Assembly: GCA_014529385.2 (NCBI GenBank)
Contig: CM043963.1
Location: 94,212,412-94,276,411, forward strand
DNA: 64,000 nt
Origin: Adiantum capillus-veneris
Taxonomy: Eukaryota > Streptophyta > Polypodiopsida > Polypodiales > Pteridaceae
Direction of reading: 5' to 3'
Shown: piece after piece, positions 32,170 to 45,188 of the stretch
Layout: each line of letters opens with the position of its first letter
Numbering within the stretch: position 1 is the stretch's first letter
Program-made: the position numbers and the translations under genes
Notes under the pieces: model-generated
Databases searched by the model: none
What the model saw: only the letters and a program-made list of their open reading frames with translations
What the model was told of the DNA's origin: nothing

Positions 32170-32940
32170 TCTCTCCCTCCAGGGATAGAAAATGTCCTCA
32201 ATTGCTCAATAGAGAATCAATTAGACCATGAGTGATGAATGTGTGGAGAAGATCTGGGAAGTTTTGGAAAAAAATTGCAGGCATCCACTTAGCATCTTCT
32301 CTAAAGTAAAAAGATAATGATTATAAACCATGCCAATGCATGTAGTGGTGGTCTCATAATCCACTATTTGGTCAGGGATGAGTCACTCTTCTTGATCTAC
32401 AATGTCGGTGGTTCCTCATATATATGATGTGTAGGTAATGGTCTTCGAAAGGGTTGTAATAAACTAATGTGAAATGCATTGTGAAGGTAATTTTAAGCAA
32501 AATGAAACATCATTGATCACAACAAAAATGTTGAATGAACCATAAAAACAAGGAGCTAGCTTAACAAAAACATTTGTATCAATACTTTTAATTCTTCTCT
32601 TTTCAATTGAAAGCATAACATAATCTCCTTTAAATTCATGTGCTTTGTGGTTGTTATTAGCATGATTAGTGTAAAGTTCTTGTGAATGCTTGATAGCAGA
32701 GTGTATACTTTCATAAATATCATGGAATTTTGTAGTGAAAGTATGAGTATCAGGTACAATGTTAGAAACTTTTGAAGCAAGAGTAGGAAGAGAGTGACCA
32801 TACCCAATCTCAAATGGAGATTTACATGTAGTAGAGTGAGTGGTGTTGTTATAAGCAAACTATAAATTATGCAAGTAATCATCCATTTCTTGGGTTGAGA
32901 AGACACATAAGCTTTAAATAAATCAATAATAGAGCAATTA
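32170..32940 (-). pseudogene. Ty3/gypsy integrase C-terminus and chromodomain remnant
   Basis: Minus-strand text in mixed frames: FAYNNTTHSTTCKSPFEIGY (integrase core end), HDIYESIHSAIKHSQELYTN, FKGDYVMLSIEKRR and FVKLAPCFYGSFNI (GPY/F-type module), then EEXLIPDQIVDYETTTT and MVYNHYLF (chromodomain start). Integrase core end, GPY/F and chromodomain in this order define chromoviruses. The LTR and purine tract sit immediately downstream. Upstream (beyond 32940) pol is missing. Confidence 0.85.
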
Positions 32941-33039
32941 GTGACTTTTGTTTGAGACCCTCAGAAAAAGGAGATCCTAATGTTAGGATGAGCCTCCTAG
33001 AACCGAATGTAGAAGTCTCTCTATGATACACAAGACACA

Positions 33040-34330
33040 TTTAGAAATGCTATGAAGTACTAAAAACTACTTGCAAGGACAAAAAACACATCTGGGTAGC
33101 TCTCTAAGATGCACTTGGAAGCACTAAGAAGCACATAAAGTCACTCACAAGCATAGAACAACACTTGAAAGCACTTGGAAGGACTTGAAAGCACTTAGAA
33201 GAATTTAGAAGCACTCAAAAGCTTTCAAAAGCACCGAGAAGTACAAAAAAGCATTCAACAACACATGTAAGCATTTGGAAGCACATGACAATACGTAAAG
33301 GACTTTCTTTAGAAGTAGTTTGAAGCACTTGGAGTCTTTCATGAGCTCCTTAAAGCACTTTGAAGTATTTGGAAGCTTTTGAAAGCACTTGAAAGAACTC
33401 CAAAGCATTCAAAAGGACTTGGAAGCATTGGGAGGCACTCAAAAGCATTCAATAGCACATGGCATTTGGAAGCATAAGACAACACTCAAAGGACTTTCTT
33501 TAGAAGCACTTGGAAATTTTCATGAGCTACTCAATGCACTCTGAAGTCTTTGGAAGCTTTTGGAAGCACTCAAAAGCACTCATAAGCATTTAGAAGACCT
33601 TGGAAGCACTTAGGAAGAAACACTTGTAAGCTCTCAAAAGTCCTCAGAAGCACTTCCAAGTACTTGAAGCTGTTGGAAGCTTTTTAAAGCACTAAGAAAT
33701 CGTTAGAATCACTCAACAACACAGGGAAGTACGTAGAAGTGCTTGGAATAAAAATTGAAGCACTTTGAGGCATTTAGGAGCACTTGGAAGATATTGGAGG
33801 CTTGTAAGAATTTGAAACACCTTTTAGTAGTTGGAATTGAATGAAAGCACTTAAAAGCCCTCGGAGGCATGTAAACACCTATGAATTTCTCTTAAGCATC
33901 ATTTAGCATGATCAAGCACTTTAATGCACCGACAAGCATTATAAAGCTCGATGAAGAACCATAAAGATTGTTCGAGTATTGTAATAATTGACAAGCACCC
34001 TTTGGAAGCAGCTAGAAGCACTCAAAGGAACTAAGAAGCATTTTTAATCATTCATTAGGTTGTGACAAGTGCTATAAAAAATGGTAATGCACAAGAATGG
34101 ATTGTCAAGAACTGGGAAGACCATGAAGCATTTGGAATCATTAGGGGACATTTTGAAGCACTTGGATGCACTCATAGGAAATCATGAGGAGTTGGAATCA
34201 TTTATCAATCTTTGTCAAGCACTATATATCACGGTTAAGTACTATAATGGACTACCATATACACGAAAACAGTTGGAGGCACCTTCAAGCACCATAAAGC
34301 ATTTTGAAAAGATTACAAGCACATAGTAAA
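33040..34330. repeat. Array of degenerate 11-bp AAGCACTTGGA units
   Basis: About 1.3 kb made almost wholly of variants of AAGCACTTGGA and AAGCACTCAAA, with spacing mostly 10-12 bp. Anchors such as GGAAGCACT, GAAAGCACTT and GAAGCATTTGG recur dozens of times. A higher-order repeat is visible: AAAGGACTTTCTTTAGAAG at 33297 and 33488 with similar flanks, 191 bp apart. Decay increases to the right (34000-34330). There is no open frame of note. It is sharply different from its neighbours. Confidence 0.9.
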
Positions 34331-35166
<836 letters not shown>

Positions 35167-35411
35167 CTAAAATGCTACATTGATGAGATACTGCAACAAC
35201 CACAATCTAATGGATAATGAGAAAGCTAATAGTTGTTTAATATGACATTCTTCTACACTAGAAGTAGCTATAGAGCCTATGGAGGAGAGAGACAGACAAC
35301 ACTGTAAGCCTAGAAGCCAAAAGACAAGCACAACTTTGAGCCTAGAAGCAGATGCTAAGGCAGGACCACTTTGGATAGGAATCGCTGAGAGCTCAAAAGC
35401 AGAGGCTATGG

Positions 35412-35418
35412 AGGGGGG

Positions 35419-35490
<72 letters not shown>
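35412..35490. repeat. G9 plus (GA)n microsatellite
   Basis: A run of G (35413-35421) followed by about 35 GA units. Between this tract and 35161, AGCCTAGAAGC occurs twice (35308, 35339). Confidence 0.97.
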
Positions 35491-35492
<2 letters not shown>

Positions 35493-37196
35493 ATAGTACT
35501 AGGGACAGAGGGACCCATTGAGAGAGCACTGGAGAGTTCTGATAGAGTGGAGGTGAGAGGATGTTCAATAACGTCTAATGGGAAGGTAGTTTTCCTTAAT
35601 TGTATATTTGTCTATACTTTTAAATGGTTTTGGAAATTCCAAGCTGCCTTATTCCCTCCCTCATTGCCAAAAGGGCTTCCTTATTTTACTTATAACATTT
35701 GAAATCCCTAAACCCACACTTCTCTCTCCTCTCTCCTCTCAAAGGGGTGTCCAAGACACTCTTTTATGGTACCACCTAAACATGCTTTCACCCGACATTA
35801 AAATGTATGCATGAAGAACCTCTATCTGCACTAGAGCCTTGAGTTTGTAAGGTAGAAATTCTATATATAATTACTACAACATGCCATATGTGCCAATGAT
35901 CTCACACATGCTATCCTGTGCTACACTTCTTGCGAAGCGATGAGATTTTCCTACACTTTGTTGCATGCTAGTAAGCAGCAAAACATGAGGCCTCCTGTAA
36001 ACTTTTTAACCACACAATCACACACACATACACACACGCATGTATCACTATCTGTTATAATTTGTTTTTTAAGCTTAACCCTATTTTCTCACACTCTCTC
36101 ACCTAAAAGCACTATCTCTTATGGTAACCTGGAACCCTTTACCTAATCCATGCTTTGGCTACTGCTTACCTAGTAATGGAAACACACTTGCACACACATA
36201 TTACTATCTACTTTGATTTAAACCCTATTTATACACACATACTACATCATTTGTTGGCTTCTTTTCAGTCTTAAACTACTGCTATATCTATGGAACTTCT
36301 CTAACCAACCACTTCCCAATGTTGTGTTGGGAGAAAACCGCTTTGATAGGGGTAATGGATTTCTCTCACCTGCGTGGGAACTACCACACGTTGGCTGCCT
36401 GTAATAACCTCATCTCCTAAGCCCCTCGTGGGAAGGTGTCCCTTAGTGGGCGCTTAATGTATGATATACTTTGTCTTGTTTTCGGTACTCAACATTTAAT
36501 CATTTTATACCACATAGGAGGGTGGTCTAATTAACTCGTTTTACTTTATGTGGGTCTTTTTGGAAGAAACAAAGGCATCATACTTAAGTTTGCCAATATA
36601 TTTGCTCAGATGTTTTATTCGGTTCGGTATTGTGCAGGCCTTGAGATTGATTGAGCAATATAACGCTCCTTTTCTGGGCATGGTTATACTGACACAACCG
36701 ATCCTACTTTGTTAAGTTTAATTCTTGAGATTAAGTAAGTGAGATGGTGGGATGGCTAATATCTCGGTTGGAAGTAATTATTTTTTTCAATTTAGCTGGG
36801 TAATTAAACTACAACTTTGGCATAAGATCATCAAAAGAATATATTGCTTTCTTGGTTCTGGTTATCTAGGAATAGTTATACAAACTCGTTTTTACATCTC
36901 GATTCGGTCCAGTACTTTGTCTATTATAAAATTTGTAGCTTGAGTGGAGTATTTTTTTCTGGAGGGATTGCAAGGGAAAACTCTATAAAAACATTATAAA
37001 GTTGTCCGTTGTTTAGCAGCCACCATTGGTGTCTTTGTCAAGCAGTAAGACATTCTGAATCATAATTTACCTTACTTAAATAACTAAGTGGGACACTAAG
37101 AAATCTAGTAAAGTGATTCAATTCTTAGGAAGTGCCTTTAACCAAAGATACATAAACACAAAAACAACGACATATGGGACAAATATGGTTTAACCG
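35491..37196. other. Unassigned AT-rich sequence
   Basis: No coding frame longer than about 70 codons and no recognised domain. 36330-36460 is less AT-rich (ACCGCTTTGATAGG and on to GGGCGCTTAATG) and could be a fragment of an unknown repeat. Confidence 0.4.
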
Positions 37197-37850
37197 CTTG
37201 GATCAAAAGGGGTAGTGGCCTTATGATCATAACTTAATCTAAATAAATGAATATTAAAGTTCTTAAAAATTGAGGTAATTAGTAAACTTATCTATAACCT
37301 ATAAACTCACTTGAATCTTAAAGGAGTGATGGAGTTTTTGATTACAAGTTAAAAATGAACCAACATACCTTATACTTAAAATAAAGCATTGGCTTATGAT
37401 TACAAAAAAAAGACAAGTAAAACTACTCCAAAAATTCACAATTATTTTAGATATTCAATTTAACTCTAAAGAAAGGGTTGTAAGATGGACATGAATAACA
37501 ATTGGTAGGGTCCATTGACACATGTAATACCTATTCAAAGCTAACATATCTGTTGTCTTGTTTGCATGGATGCAAGAGAGGACTCTATCTTCTCTTAGGA
37601 TCTTTTTTTGCTTAGCTGCTGGCCGTCATTGATGTTCCTGACCCTTTCCACATTGTACATAATCATTGCAGATTACCCCATGAATAAAATCACTAGAATG
37701 ATACCTCATTCTCATATTTATGTACAAAAATGAATGAAAGACTAAGTCGTTTTTGTGCTATTCCTTGTCCCTTGTTTAAAGCCAGCTAGCTGTCTTTTAA
37801 ACTATCTTGGTCTTTTGTGCATAAGTAAATAGTTTAAAAACAACAACACC
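37197..37850 (+). repeat. Dispersed module, copy a
   Basis: Shares its text order with 45189-45775: GGATCAAAAGGGGTAGTGGCC, AAAAATTG, then AAGATGGACATGAATAACAA, CATTGACAC, TTGTCTTGTTTG, TGGATGCA, ACCTCATTCTCATA and ATAAGTAAA. Shorter matches occur at 49490-49620 and 56763-57150. Non-coding. The strand given is the one on which it lies upstream of the RT gene at 57355. Confidence 0.75.
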
Positions 37851-39341
37851 TAAGTACTTATACAACTAAGATTAACCTAGTACAAAGGCCGTAGTACAAA
37901 GGCCGACTCTATACCATGTTTGGTTTAGGATTGGAATTTTTTAACCCTCACAACCCCTCAAAACAATCCCCCCCCCCCACCCTTCCCCCTTGGGACTGGT
38001 CCCTTCTACACCACTTTGGTAAGTTTTTGGTCTCTCAAGCATATATGGTCCCTTATCCTTCATAGGGTGCATGAAATATGGGACACTACCCCAAAATAGG
38101 ATAACTAGAGTTCATTTCTAGGATACCGAATTAAACGACTGTAGTACACATTGAGTAAGAAGTTCACGCTTGTCCGCTTACCTTATCTACCTCACGACCT
38201 TGCTGCCAAATGATCTCTATGCGCCTGCATGCTGCATGATGATATTTTTATTCTCTCTTCTCTCCAACTCTATCCCCTACGTAAAGGGCCATGGCGATTG
38301 CCATTTGTAGCCAAGCACTTTGGGAGCCGAGCAGAATTCAAATGGAATCATACATGGAGGTCTGCCTCTTCTGATTTTTAATGGTTTACAGGAAAACTTT
38401 CTAAACTAAGTAAGAGGGATGGTGTAGCTTGGGGTTTATCAGCCATGAGCAGTAAACCAGCTGGTCCATTTATTTACGTGTTTCTCCGGTCTTTTTAGAT
38501 GATGTCGTGATGCTGGGCTTTGTTTTAAAAAAATGTTTTTGTTTTTGATAGACTTTTGCTTGATATGTTTTTACTTGGGGCATGAAAGCCATTTGGTCTG
38601 AGAAGATGAGTGAAGATCTGGTGGTTAGACCCTTGCCATTGGCAAACTTAAACATAGTAAAGGGCTAACTTGGATACCGTCGACAAAAAAAAAAGTGGGA
38701 GGTGCCCATTAAGTGCCCATCAAGTACTTGTCCGATTGTCAGATGTTGGATTTATTTAACTACCTAAGGTTTATTGTACCATATTTTGTTTTATGCTAGG
38801 GTCTAAAATGTTGTTTACATAATTAAGAAATGCTTTTGTGTTCCACACACCGTGTGATTGATGACTGCATGGTTGTAAGTTTCTCTGCACCAAGGCTTTG
38901 GATGGCATATATTTAAAAAAACTAGATTTTGTCAATCCTTTTGATGTATAAGGGTAAATTAGCATTGGGTCATACCCATGCACTTCCTAAATGTGGTTTT
39001 AGCTACTAACGGGCAAGATACACCAAGGATGCATCCACGTACTGGTCGGGTATAATGGAATCATTGTATGTAAAGGGGATGGGTCTGATAGGCCTATATT
39101 TGAATTTGACACTTAATTTTTTTTTGGGTTGCTAGTGTATTAATGATTTCGCATTTGGAATGATGTATTGTACACTATGGTATGAGTCGTCCTGCATGCC
39201 ATAATGGTGGTCTTGTGATAACAATACCGTAACTGACTAGACTAGATTTAATGGGTTTCTTCACATAAGGCATGGCTTCATTACACTTGTACAATTTCAA
39301 TTCCTCTTACCCAATCTAATCTAGTGGATTTGTTTGGCATG
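37851..39341. other. Unassigned sequence before E3
   Basis: AT-rich, with a C10 run near 37970 and an A10 run near 38685, and no recognised feature. ATATG at 39342-39346 is the left target duplication of E3. Confidence 0.4.
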
Positions 39342-39346
39342 ATATG

Positions 39347-39510
39347 TGTTAGGACACGGGTCCTACGGGCAAGGCCCTACCCTAAAGGGGGGTCATGGAC
39401 CTCGGCCACGGGCTAGCTAGCAGTGTGGACAGGGGATCCTAGGGCTACGAGCCTATAAGTATGGGCGGTTGGGTGGAGGATCCAGGTCTCTAGCTCCTAG
39501 GGTTCTCATA
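39347..39510 (+). repeat. E3 5' LTR
   Basis: 164 bp, with CCTATAAGTATGG at 39452-39464 as TATA box. GC-rich in its first half (GGGCAAGGCCC, CCACGGGC). Confidence 0.88.
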
Positions 39511-39511
39511 T

Positions 39512-39525
39512 TGGTATCTGAGCTC
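39512..39525 (+). promoter_or_regulatory. E3 primer-binding site
   Basis: TGGTATCTGAGCTC, one base after the LTR, differs from the initiator-Met PBS at one base of the first twelve (T for A in CAGAG). Confidence 0.8.
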
Positions 39526-39576
39526 AGGGGGAGGGAGGAGTCATGGAGGTGGGGGAGGATTGCATGAGGCATGCAT

Positions 39577-39577
<1 letters not shown>

Positions 39578-39671
<94 letters not shown>
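39578..39671. repeat. (TC)n microsatellite in the E3 leader
   Basis: About 47 TC units starting 50 bp after the primer-binding site, inside the element's untranslated leader. Confidence 0.97.
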
Positions 39672-39673
<2 letters not shown>

Positions 39674-40445
39674 GGGTTTGGGCCGTGAAGGAAGCTATGT
39701 AAGAGGAGCAGCCGAGGAGTAGGCAACCACGTGAAGGAGCTCTTGTGTCGAGGAGTCCTATGGCAGGATAGACAGAGCTCAGAGGACGCGGGAGTCAACC
39801 CTAAGCCGGGGGAAGGCGTATTTTCGGCCAGCACCAAATGGTGTGCTAGTGGAATCAGCGGGTGCGCCCCGGCATCCTATGCAACTCGAGTCCCTGCTGC
39901 GAGCCCCAACAAAACCCGTGCAGACCAGCGCAACGGGATTTCTCCCCTGCATAGTTGCCTGCGTCGCCGCCATGGCCAACAGGTTTTGCTGGTTTATTTT
40001 TTTTATTTTTTTTAAACATTTTGTGGCTTGGCCGACTTGGGCAACCTTGGGCACCCAAGGGAAAAACCCTTAGGGTCCTTCTCTCCTAAGGGCTGCGCTC
40101 CACGGCGAAGCGGATGAGCAGCATACAAAAGCGCAGCTCTTCAAGGAAGCAGTGGCCATGGTGTCGATTCACAAAGGCCACCATACTTGTGACATGCATC
40201 CAAGGGCAGGCATGCGAGTCTATGGAAGCACACAAGGACATGTCCAGGATCCGAGATGGACAACAGGATGTTCCACCCTAGATTGTCAGATCCCCTCATG
40301 GCTCGGCATAGACGATCATGTTGATTGCCTCGAGGAACTTCGATGCGTTGATTGAGGGACTCGAGCATGGCTCGAGCTTCAACAGTGAACATTCGTATGG
40401 ATACGACAAGGTCGCATTTGCACTACACAAGGGGGATCGAAGTAT

Positions 40446-40505
40446 ACCTTTCCTCATGCTTGAAAGGGGAATCTTACCTTTCCTCATGCTTGAAAGGGGA
40501 ATCCA
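40446..40505. repeat. 30-bp tandem duplication in E3
   Basis: ACCTTTCCTCATGCTTGAAA plus ten further bases occurs twice in succession without visible change. Confidence 0.92.
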
Positions 40506-42262
40506 CAACATGCCCGATGACAGAAACAGTTGTGCGGGTAAGTTATGACGACATGGAAGCAAGAGGTCAAGGCACGACATATCTTGGTATGCGTGTTCAT
40601 GCATGCTGCCAGAGATCGACACCACGGTACTCCAAGTCGTCATGCAATTCATGAGGTATGCAGTTATTTTTCATTTTTGATTCGGATGTGATTGCTTGCT
40701 ATGGCAATGCCAAGGTCTAGAATCTCAAGGAGATTGGCACAACCTGTTGCTCGTTGACATAAAGGGAGCCAAGGTGCTCCGCAGGGCTGGCTCCTTATCG
40801 CCGCTTCTAGCAGACGACGAAGAATACTTACCACGCAGTGGTATTCGCAATTCCAGGTACACCTTGGAACTGCAATCAAGTTACATATGGTACTTTCATG
40901 ATTCTCCATACGATGTCATTTTTGACACGGTTGATTCGTTGTTGCCATGCTAGCTATATCATGGCAGGAACATACATTGGCTATGAGCACAACAACATGT
41001 TTGTGAAGCAAGGCTTCAATTTGTGGGGGGTTCGGCATGGCCGACTCCTTGTCACTATGTCCAGAAGCGGACAGAGGACGTTTGCCACACATTACTAGCT
41101 AATTTCAGTTGAACTCACTCGACAAGGTCGACTCTTTTTGTTCTGATATCTGTATGTCAACAACTGCTTCAGTTGGCTATCAGCAAGGCTTCAATTGATG
41201 TGAAGCAATGCTTCAATTTATGCATCTTGCATCGCATCTGCTCACGTTTGGTATAGGCTATGAGCATACAAACTTGGGAGGGATTTGACACTATGCTTGA
41301 AGGATCTTTCATGGTGTACATGATACAAGAGGGCGTACGAGCATACGCGACAACTCTCTCTCGCACGGCAGATTTGGCTACGAGCCACCTTTATGCGAGC
41401 TTTTCCTTTGGAATTTCATGATGACTGGTTGCAGCAACAACTACCAGGTTAGCCAAGTTTAAGTTTTTCTCATTTATTGTCATTGTGCAAAGCAAAGTGC
41501 TTTGGCAATTTTACATGAAGCACGGTTTCTCCCTTGTGCCGAGATACTGCCATTGATTTGGAATCAAGGGCTTTGGAACACAAGTTTGGGGAGATGTCAA
41601 AATAGAGACTGTCAGCTCACAGAATCCCTACCAGTTTATTCTGTGCAAGGCACTTATGATTTTGGTTCTCACGCTTGAGACCGTCATAGTAGCCAAGGGC
41701 TTACGTTTTCGCATGCAAGGCATGCTAAGCAAATAGCATGGATTCCACCACTTCATGCATTATGCTTCCGCTATCACACTCGCAACTCTGTCAAGGAGAG
41801 ACTAAGTGATGGATTGTTGAACCTGATGGATGGTTGCTATCAACACCCACCAATACTAAAAGGCACCTAAATCTAGGACTTAAATTTCACAGGTAAAGTG
41901 CCAATGCTAAGTCATTTTCATACAATCACAACCTTGTAAGGCAGGAGATCAAGATGTGGTTGCGTTTTTCTGTTAACTCTCTCAATGAGAGAGTCATAGC
42001 AGAAACTTGTTGCATGCTTATAGGATACGCTGCACATTAGGCATAAGATGCACACGAGCATGGAAATCAACTATACACGTCATAGTCGTTCAAGGAAAGT
42101 TCCGCAGTCCAGCATGCTCTTCTTCTCTCTCATTCTCTCTCTTTAAGGGAATAATGAAAATTTTCTAAGAAGCTTTTGATACGTGTTTTGCTCGTAAGTT
42201 CACCTGAGCCAAGGTGCTCTAACTCTCAGCTAGCACGTGGCTAAGATGCTACTCAAATTAGT

Positions 42263-42466
42263 CTTCATCGGTTCGTCCATTGAGCACTAATTTGCACAAG
42301 GGCTATGAGCCACACAGGCTAAGAGCCATTGTCAGGCCAAGGGTAAGACCCAACTATTGGCATTCTTCATCGGTTCGTCCATTGAGCACTAATTTGCACA
42401 AGGGCTATGAGCCACACAGTCTAAGAGCCATTGTCAGGCCAAGGGTAAGACCCAACTATTGGCATT
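42263..42466. repeat. 102-bp tandem duplication in E3
   Basis: Two units starting CTTCATCGGTTCGTCC at 42263 and 42365, apparently differing at one base (CAGGCTA versus CAGTCTA). The near identity suggests that the duplication is much younger than the element's LTR divergence. Confidence 0.95.
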
Positions 42467-43120
42467 CTTGGGGTGATTGTTTTCAAGAGTGAACAGATCT
42501 ACCCAGGGAAGTATACATCGAGGTTAATGGACAAGCAACGGTCTTCTCATTCAGGATGTATACAGTGTCATTTTTGCACTACATGTTTTCAGTGCGACAC
42601 TCAAGTTGAGTTTTTGATAAATCTTCAACTCACAGCAGCTGATCTCTACAAGGAGGTATAGATGCAGCAATCAGTCGAGACAGCATGGCTGTCCACAAGA
42701 GCTAGGCAGTTCACTTGTGTGGACTTCTTGCTCTTTCTATAGCACTACGCAGTGTCTATGGACATATTGTTTGGGGTATGACCCGGAGGGTGACTGCTAA
42801 ATCACCCCATAGGCATTGAGAATCACAGTTTGATCTCTCCCAGTTAAACTTTCAAGGAAAGCATTCCGCAATCTACCACACTGTAGCGGACGCATTCAAC
42901 TTTTCGAGTTGATTCCAATCAGTATGTACATGGTTAACTATGTTGGTTACCGTTGCCTGCTGGTTGAGCAGTTTCTACAAAGGGTCTTACCAAGGGGTTT
43001 GACTACGTAGATGTTAACCAAAGGGGTTGGATTGCGCAGGCAACACCCACGGTTTCCAGTGCAAGTCGTATAAATACGCTTGAATGTTTCAAAGCCATGT
43101 CAAGGGCATGTTGGAAAAGG

Positions 43121-43148
43121 GTATTTTGGACCGTAGCGTCCAAAATAC
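43121..43148. other. Perfect inverted repeat in E3
   Basis: An 11-bp stem (GTATTTTGGAC and its exact complement) with a 6-base loop CGTAGC. There is no T-run after it, so it need not be a terminator. Confidence 0.85.
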
Positions 43149-44112
43149 ATTCTGCTGTTACGAACTTAGTGTAGGGTTCGATTTGGCACATGTTGTCACA
43201 TGGGATACAACATGGTCTAGGAACTCAAGGAGTTCATTTTAGCCAGTGTGGAGCATGATAATGAGGGTCCCTCTCACTCTTGTCGCAGAGTGTTTGTAGT
43301 TACCTCCACACACAAGTACCAGCTCGTACTTGATGGATGTCTCTTTTCTTGATATCCTTGTTTGAGACATATTCCACACGTGGCGAATATGAGTCTCTGG
43401 GACTGACACTGGCGCCAACTATCTAACAATGTGTCGTGATGAAGTCCCTAGGTGCTGGTCACATCCATGGATTCGACCATTTTGAGCACACAGTATCAGG
43501 AGCAATTTCAGTGGCCAGAAATTGTCGGGTACTACGTACAAACTTGTTACGATTACAAGTGCTATGAAACCACCTTAACGGAGGGTTGTTTCTACATATA
43601 GCTAAGTATGCTATGTCCATGAGAATGTCTCATGGTTGGTACCTAGAGGTGACCGGGTTGTCACATTCTGTTATGGTCCAAAGTCTCGTCATGGAATTGC
43701 GGTTCGGATATGTTTGTGTTAAATGCATGCACACTAGGTGTTATGGGCCCAAGTGCTTAACACCAATTTATTTGGAGTGGCATGCAACTTCATAGACATT
43801 ATTGTTTCTGCAATTTTTTTGCACTGCCAGTGCAATCTCTCTTGCAGACTTCGTATGAGTTTACACCCTGCCATACAACGCGATGGCTGAGTATGGGTGT
43901 TTGTGATTGGCTACTTGAAACTCCAATTTGCTTTCAACCTAGTTGGTTGTCTCCATTCCATATCGAGTATATGGCTGGATACTCAATGATTGAGTCATAG
44001 TTTGTCGTCAGTCGTGGGCGACTTTCTGTAAGTGGTTGGGGGAAAGCACCTCACTCTTACTGCTCCTATTCATCCCGCGTAGGATGGGCAGTTTACAAGC
44101 ATTCTATTTAGT

Positions 44113-44182
44113 ACTAAAGGATATGCAAAGTGCATACGTTAAATCACACTAAAGGATATGCTAAGTGCATACGTTAGCAAGA
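44113..44182. repeat. 35-bp tandem duplication in E3
   Basis: ACTAAAGGATATGC and the following GTGCATACGTTA recur 35 bp apart (44113 and 44148) with few changes. Confidence 0.9.
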
Positions 44183-44734
44183 AGTGGAACAACTGGATCG
44201 GCTACCTTTCTAGTTTGGAGTTTGCTTCATATGATGCAAGGCATGTTACGGCTAGTTTTAGTCTCTGCCTGTTATTCTCAAGTTATCAACCTTAATCATC
44301 AGTTTTGATGCGGTTGGCTAATGGCAAGAAGCCATAGCAAGTCAAGGACTTGGTTGCTACTGATGAGTATGTCAGCATAGTACTTTCATGGAAAGATGAG
44401 CCGAGGTTATATTGCACATTCAAGTACCTCCAAAAAGTCTGAAACTTGGGTATACATTTAGACACCTCTTCGTTATGATAACTCGTTTAACATACTCAAG
44501 TGAGTTTTAAATGGATTCTTCTCATATTGTTGGTTACGGGTCGGTTAACCAAGACGGTTGTACAGGGACAACAATGTGGAAAATCAAGATGTTATTCTTG
44601 ATGTCATTGAACCTCCCAATAAACCGGGTTTCGATTCAACAAACTGTTGGATCCCTGAGGGATGCCACGGTGGAAAACATTCGTGTTCTTATGCAGATAC
44701 CACCACTTGTGTTTTCGAGGACGAAAACTCTTCC

Positions 44735-44748
44735 AAAGGGGGGAGTAA
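44735..44748 (+). promoter_or_regulatory. E3 polypurine tract
   Basis: AAAGGGGGGAGTAA directly before the 3' LTR start TGTCAGGAC. Confidence 0.8.
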
Positions 44749-44912
44749 TGTCAGGACACGAGTCCTACGGGCAGGGCCCTACCCTAAAGGGGGGTCACGG
44801 ACCCCGACCACGGGCCAGCTAGCAGTGTGGACAGGGGATCCTAGGGCTAAGAGCCTATAAGTATGGGCGGTTGGGTGGAGGATCTAGGTCTCTAGCTCCT
44901 AGGGTTCTCATA
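44749..44912 (+). repeat. E3 3' LTR
   Basis: 164 bp, collinear with the 5' LTR without gaps. The nine differences are mostly C/T or G/A. It is followed by the target duplication ATATG. Confidence 0.88.
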
Positions 44913-45188
44913 ATATGCGTAGCTGAGTCTTTTTTGCCTAAGCCAAGCAACAAACAACTGCTTAATATGTAACACAATGTTTTTTTGAAGGCTATATGTG
45001 ACAAGGCTACTATGATTTGCCTGATGGTTTTAAGGATGGAGGTGGTCAAACGGGTAGTCTAGATGAATTGTTTGACTGATTTTTTACCACATTAAATAAG
45101 AGCATGACAAACTTGCTATGTAAATTTTAAAATATGTATGGTTGAGGAGTAGGCACAAAGAAACCTTGAGCCATTGTTGGTATTAAGA

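Larger units (their letters stand above)
39347..44912 (+). mobile_element. E3: LTR retrotransposon with a 5.2-kb interior lacking known domains
   Basis: A 5,566-bp element with 164-bp LTRs (39347-39510 and 44749-44912) and target duplication ATATG (39342-39346 and 44913-44917). It has a primer-binding site after the left LTR and a purine tract (44735-44748) before the right one. The LTRs start TGTTAG/TGTCAG and appear to end CATA, not the usual CA. I counted nine LTR differences in 164 bp (about 94.5% identity), eight of them transitions, so it is older than E1. I find no gag, protease, RT or integrase motif, although FEDENSSKGGSNV just before the purine tract resembles the end of gypsy polyproteins. 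It fits the LARD class of large non-autonomous derivatives. Confidence 0.85.

Noticed and set aside
32556-32906. 116-codon minus-strand hydrophobic ORF
   Set aside because: It is a shadow: other minus-strand frames of the same DNA read as gypsy integrase C-terminus.
33040-34330. CRISPR-like array
   Set aside because: There are no repeats of constant length with unique spacers. The units are about 11 bp and contiguous, and the genome is eukaryotic.
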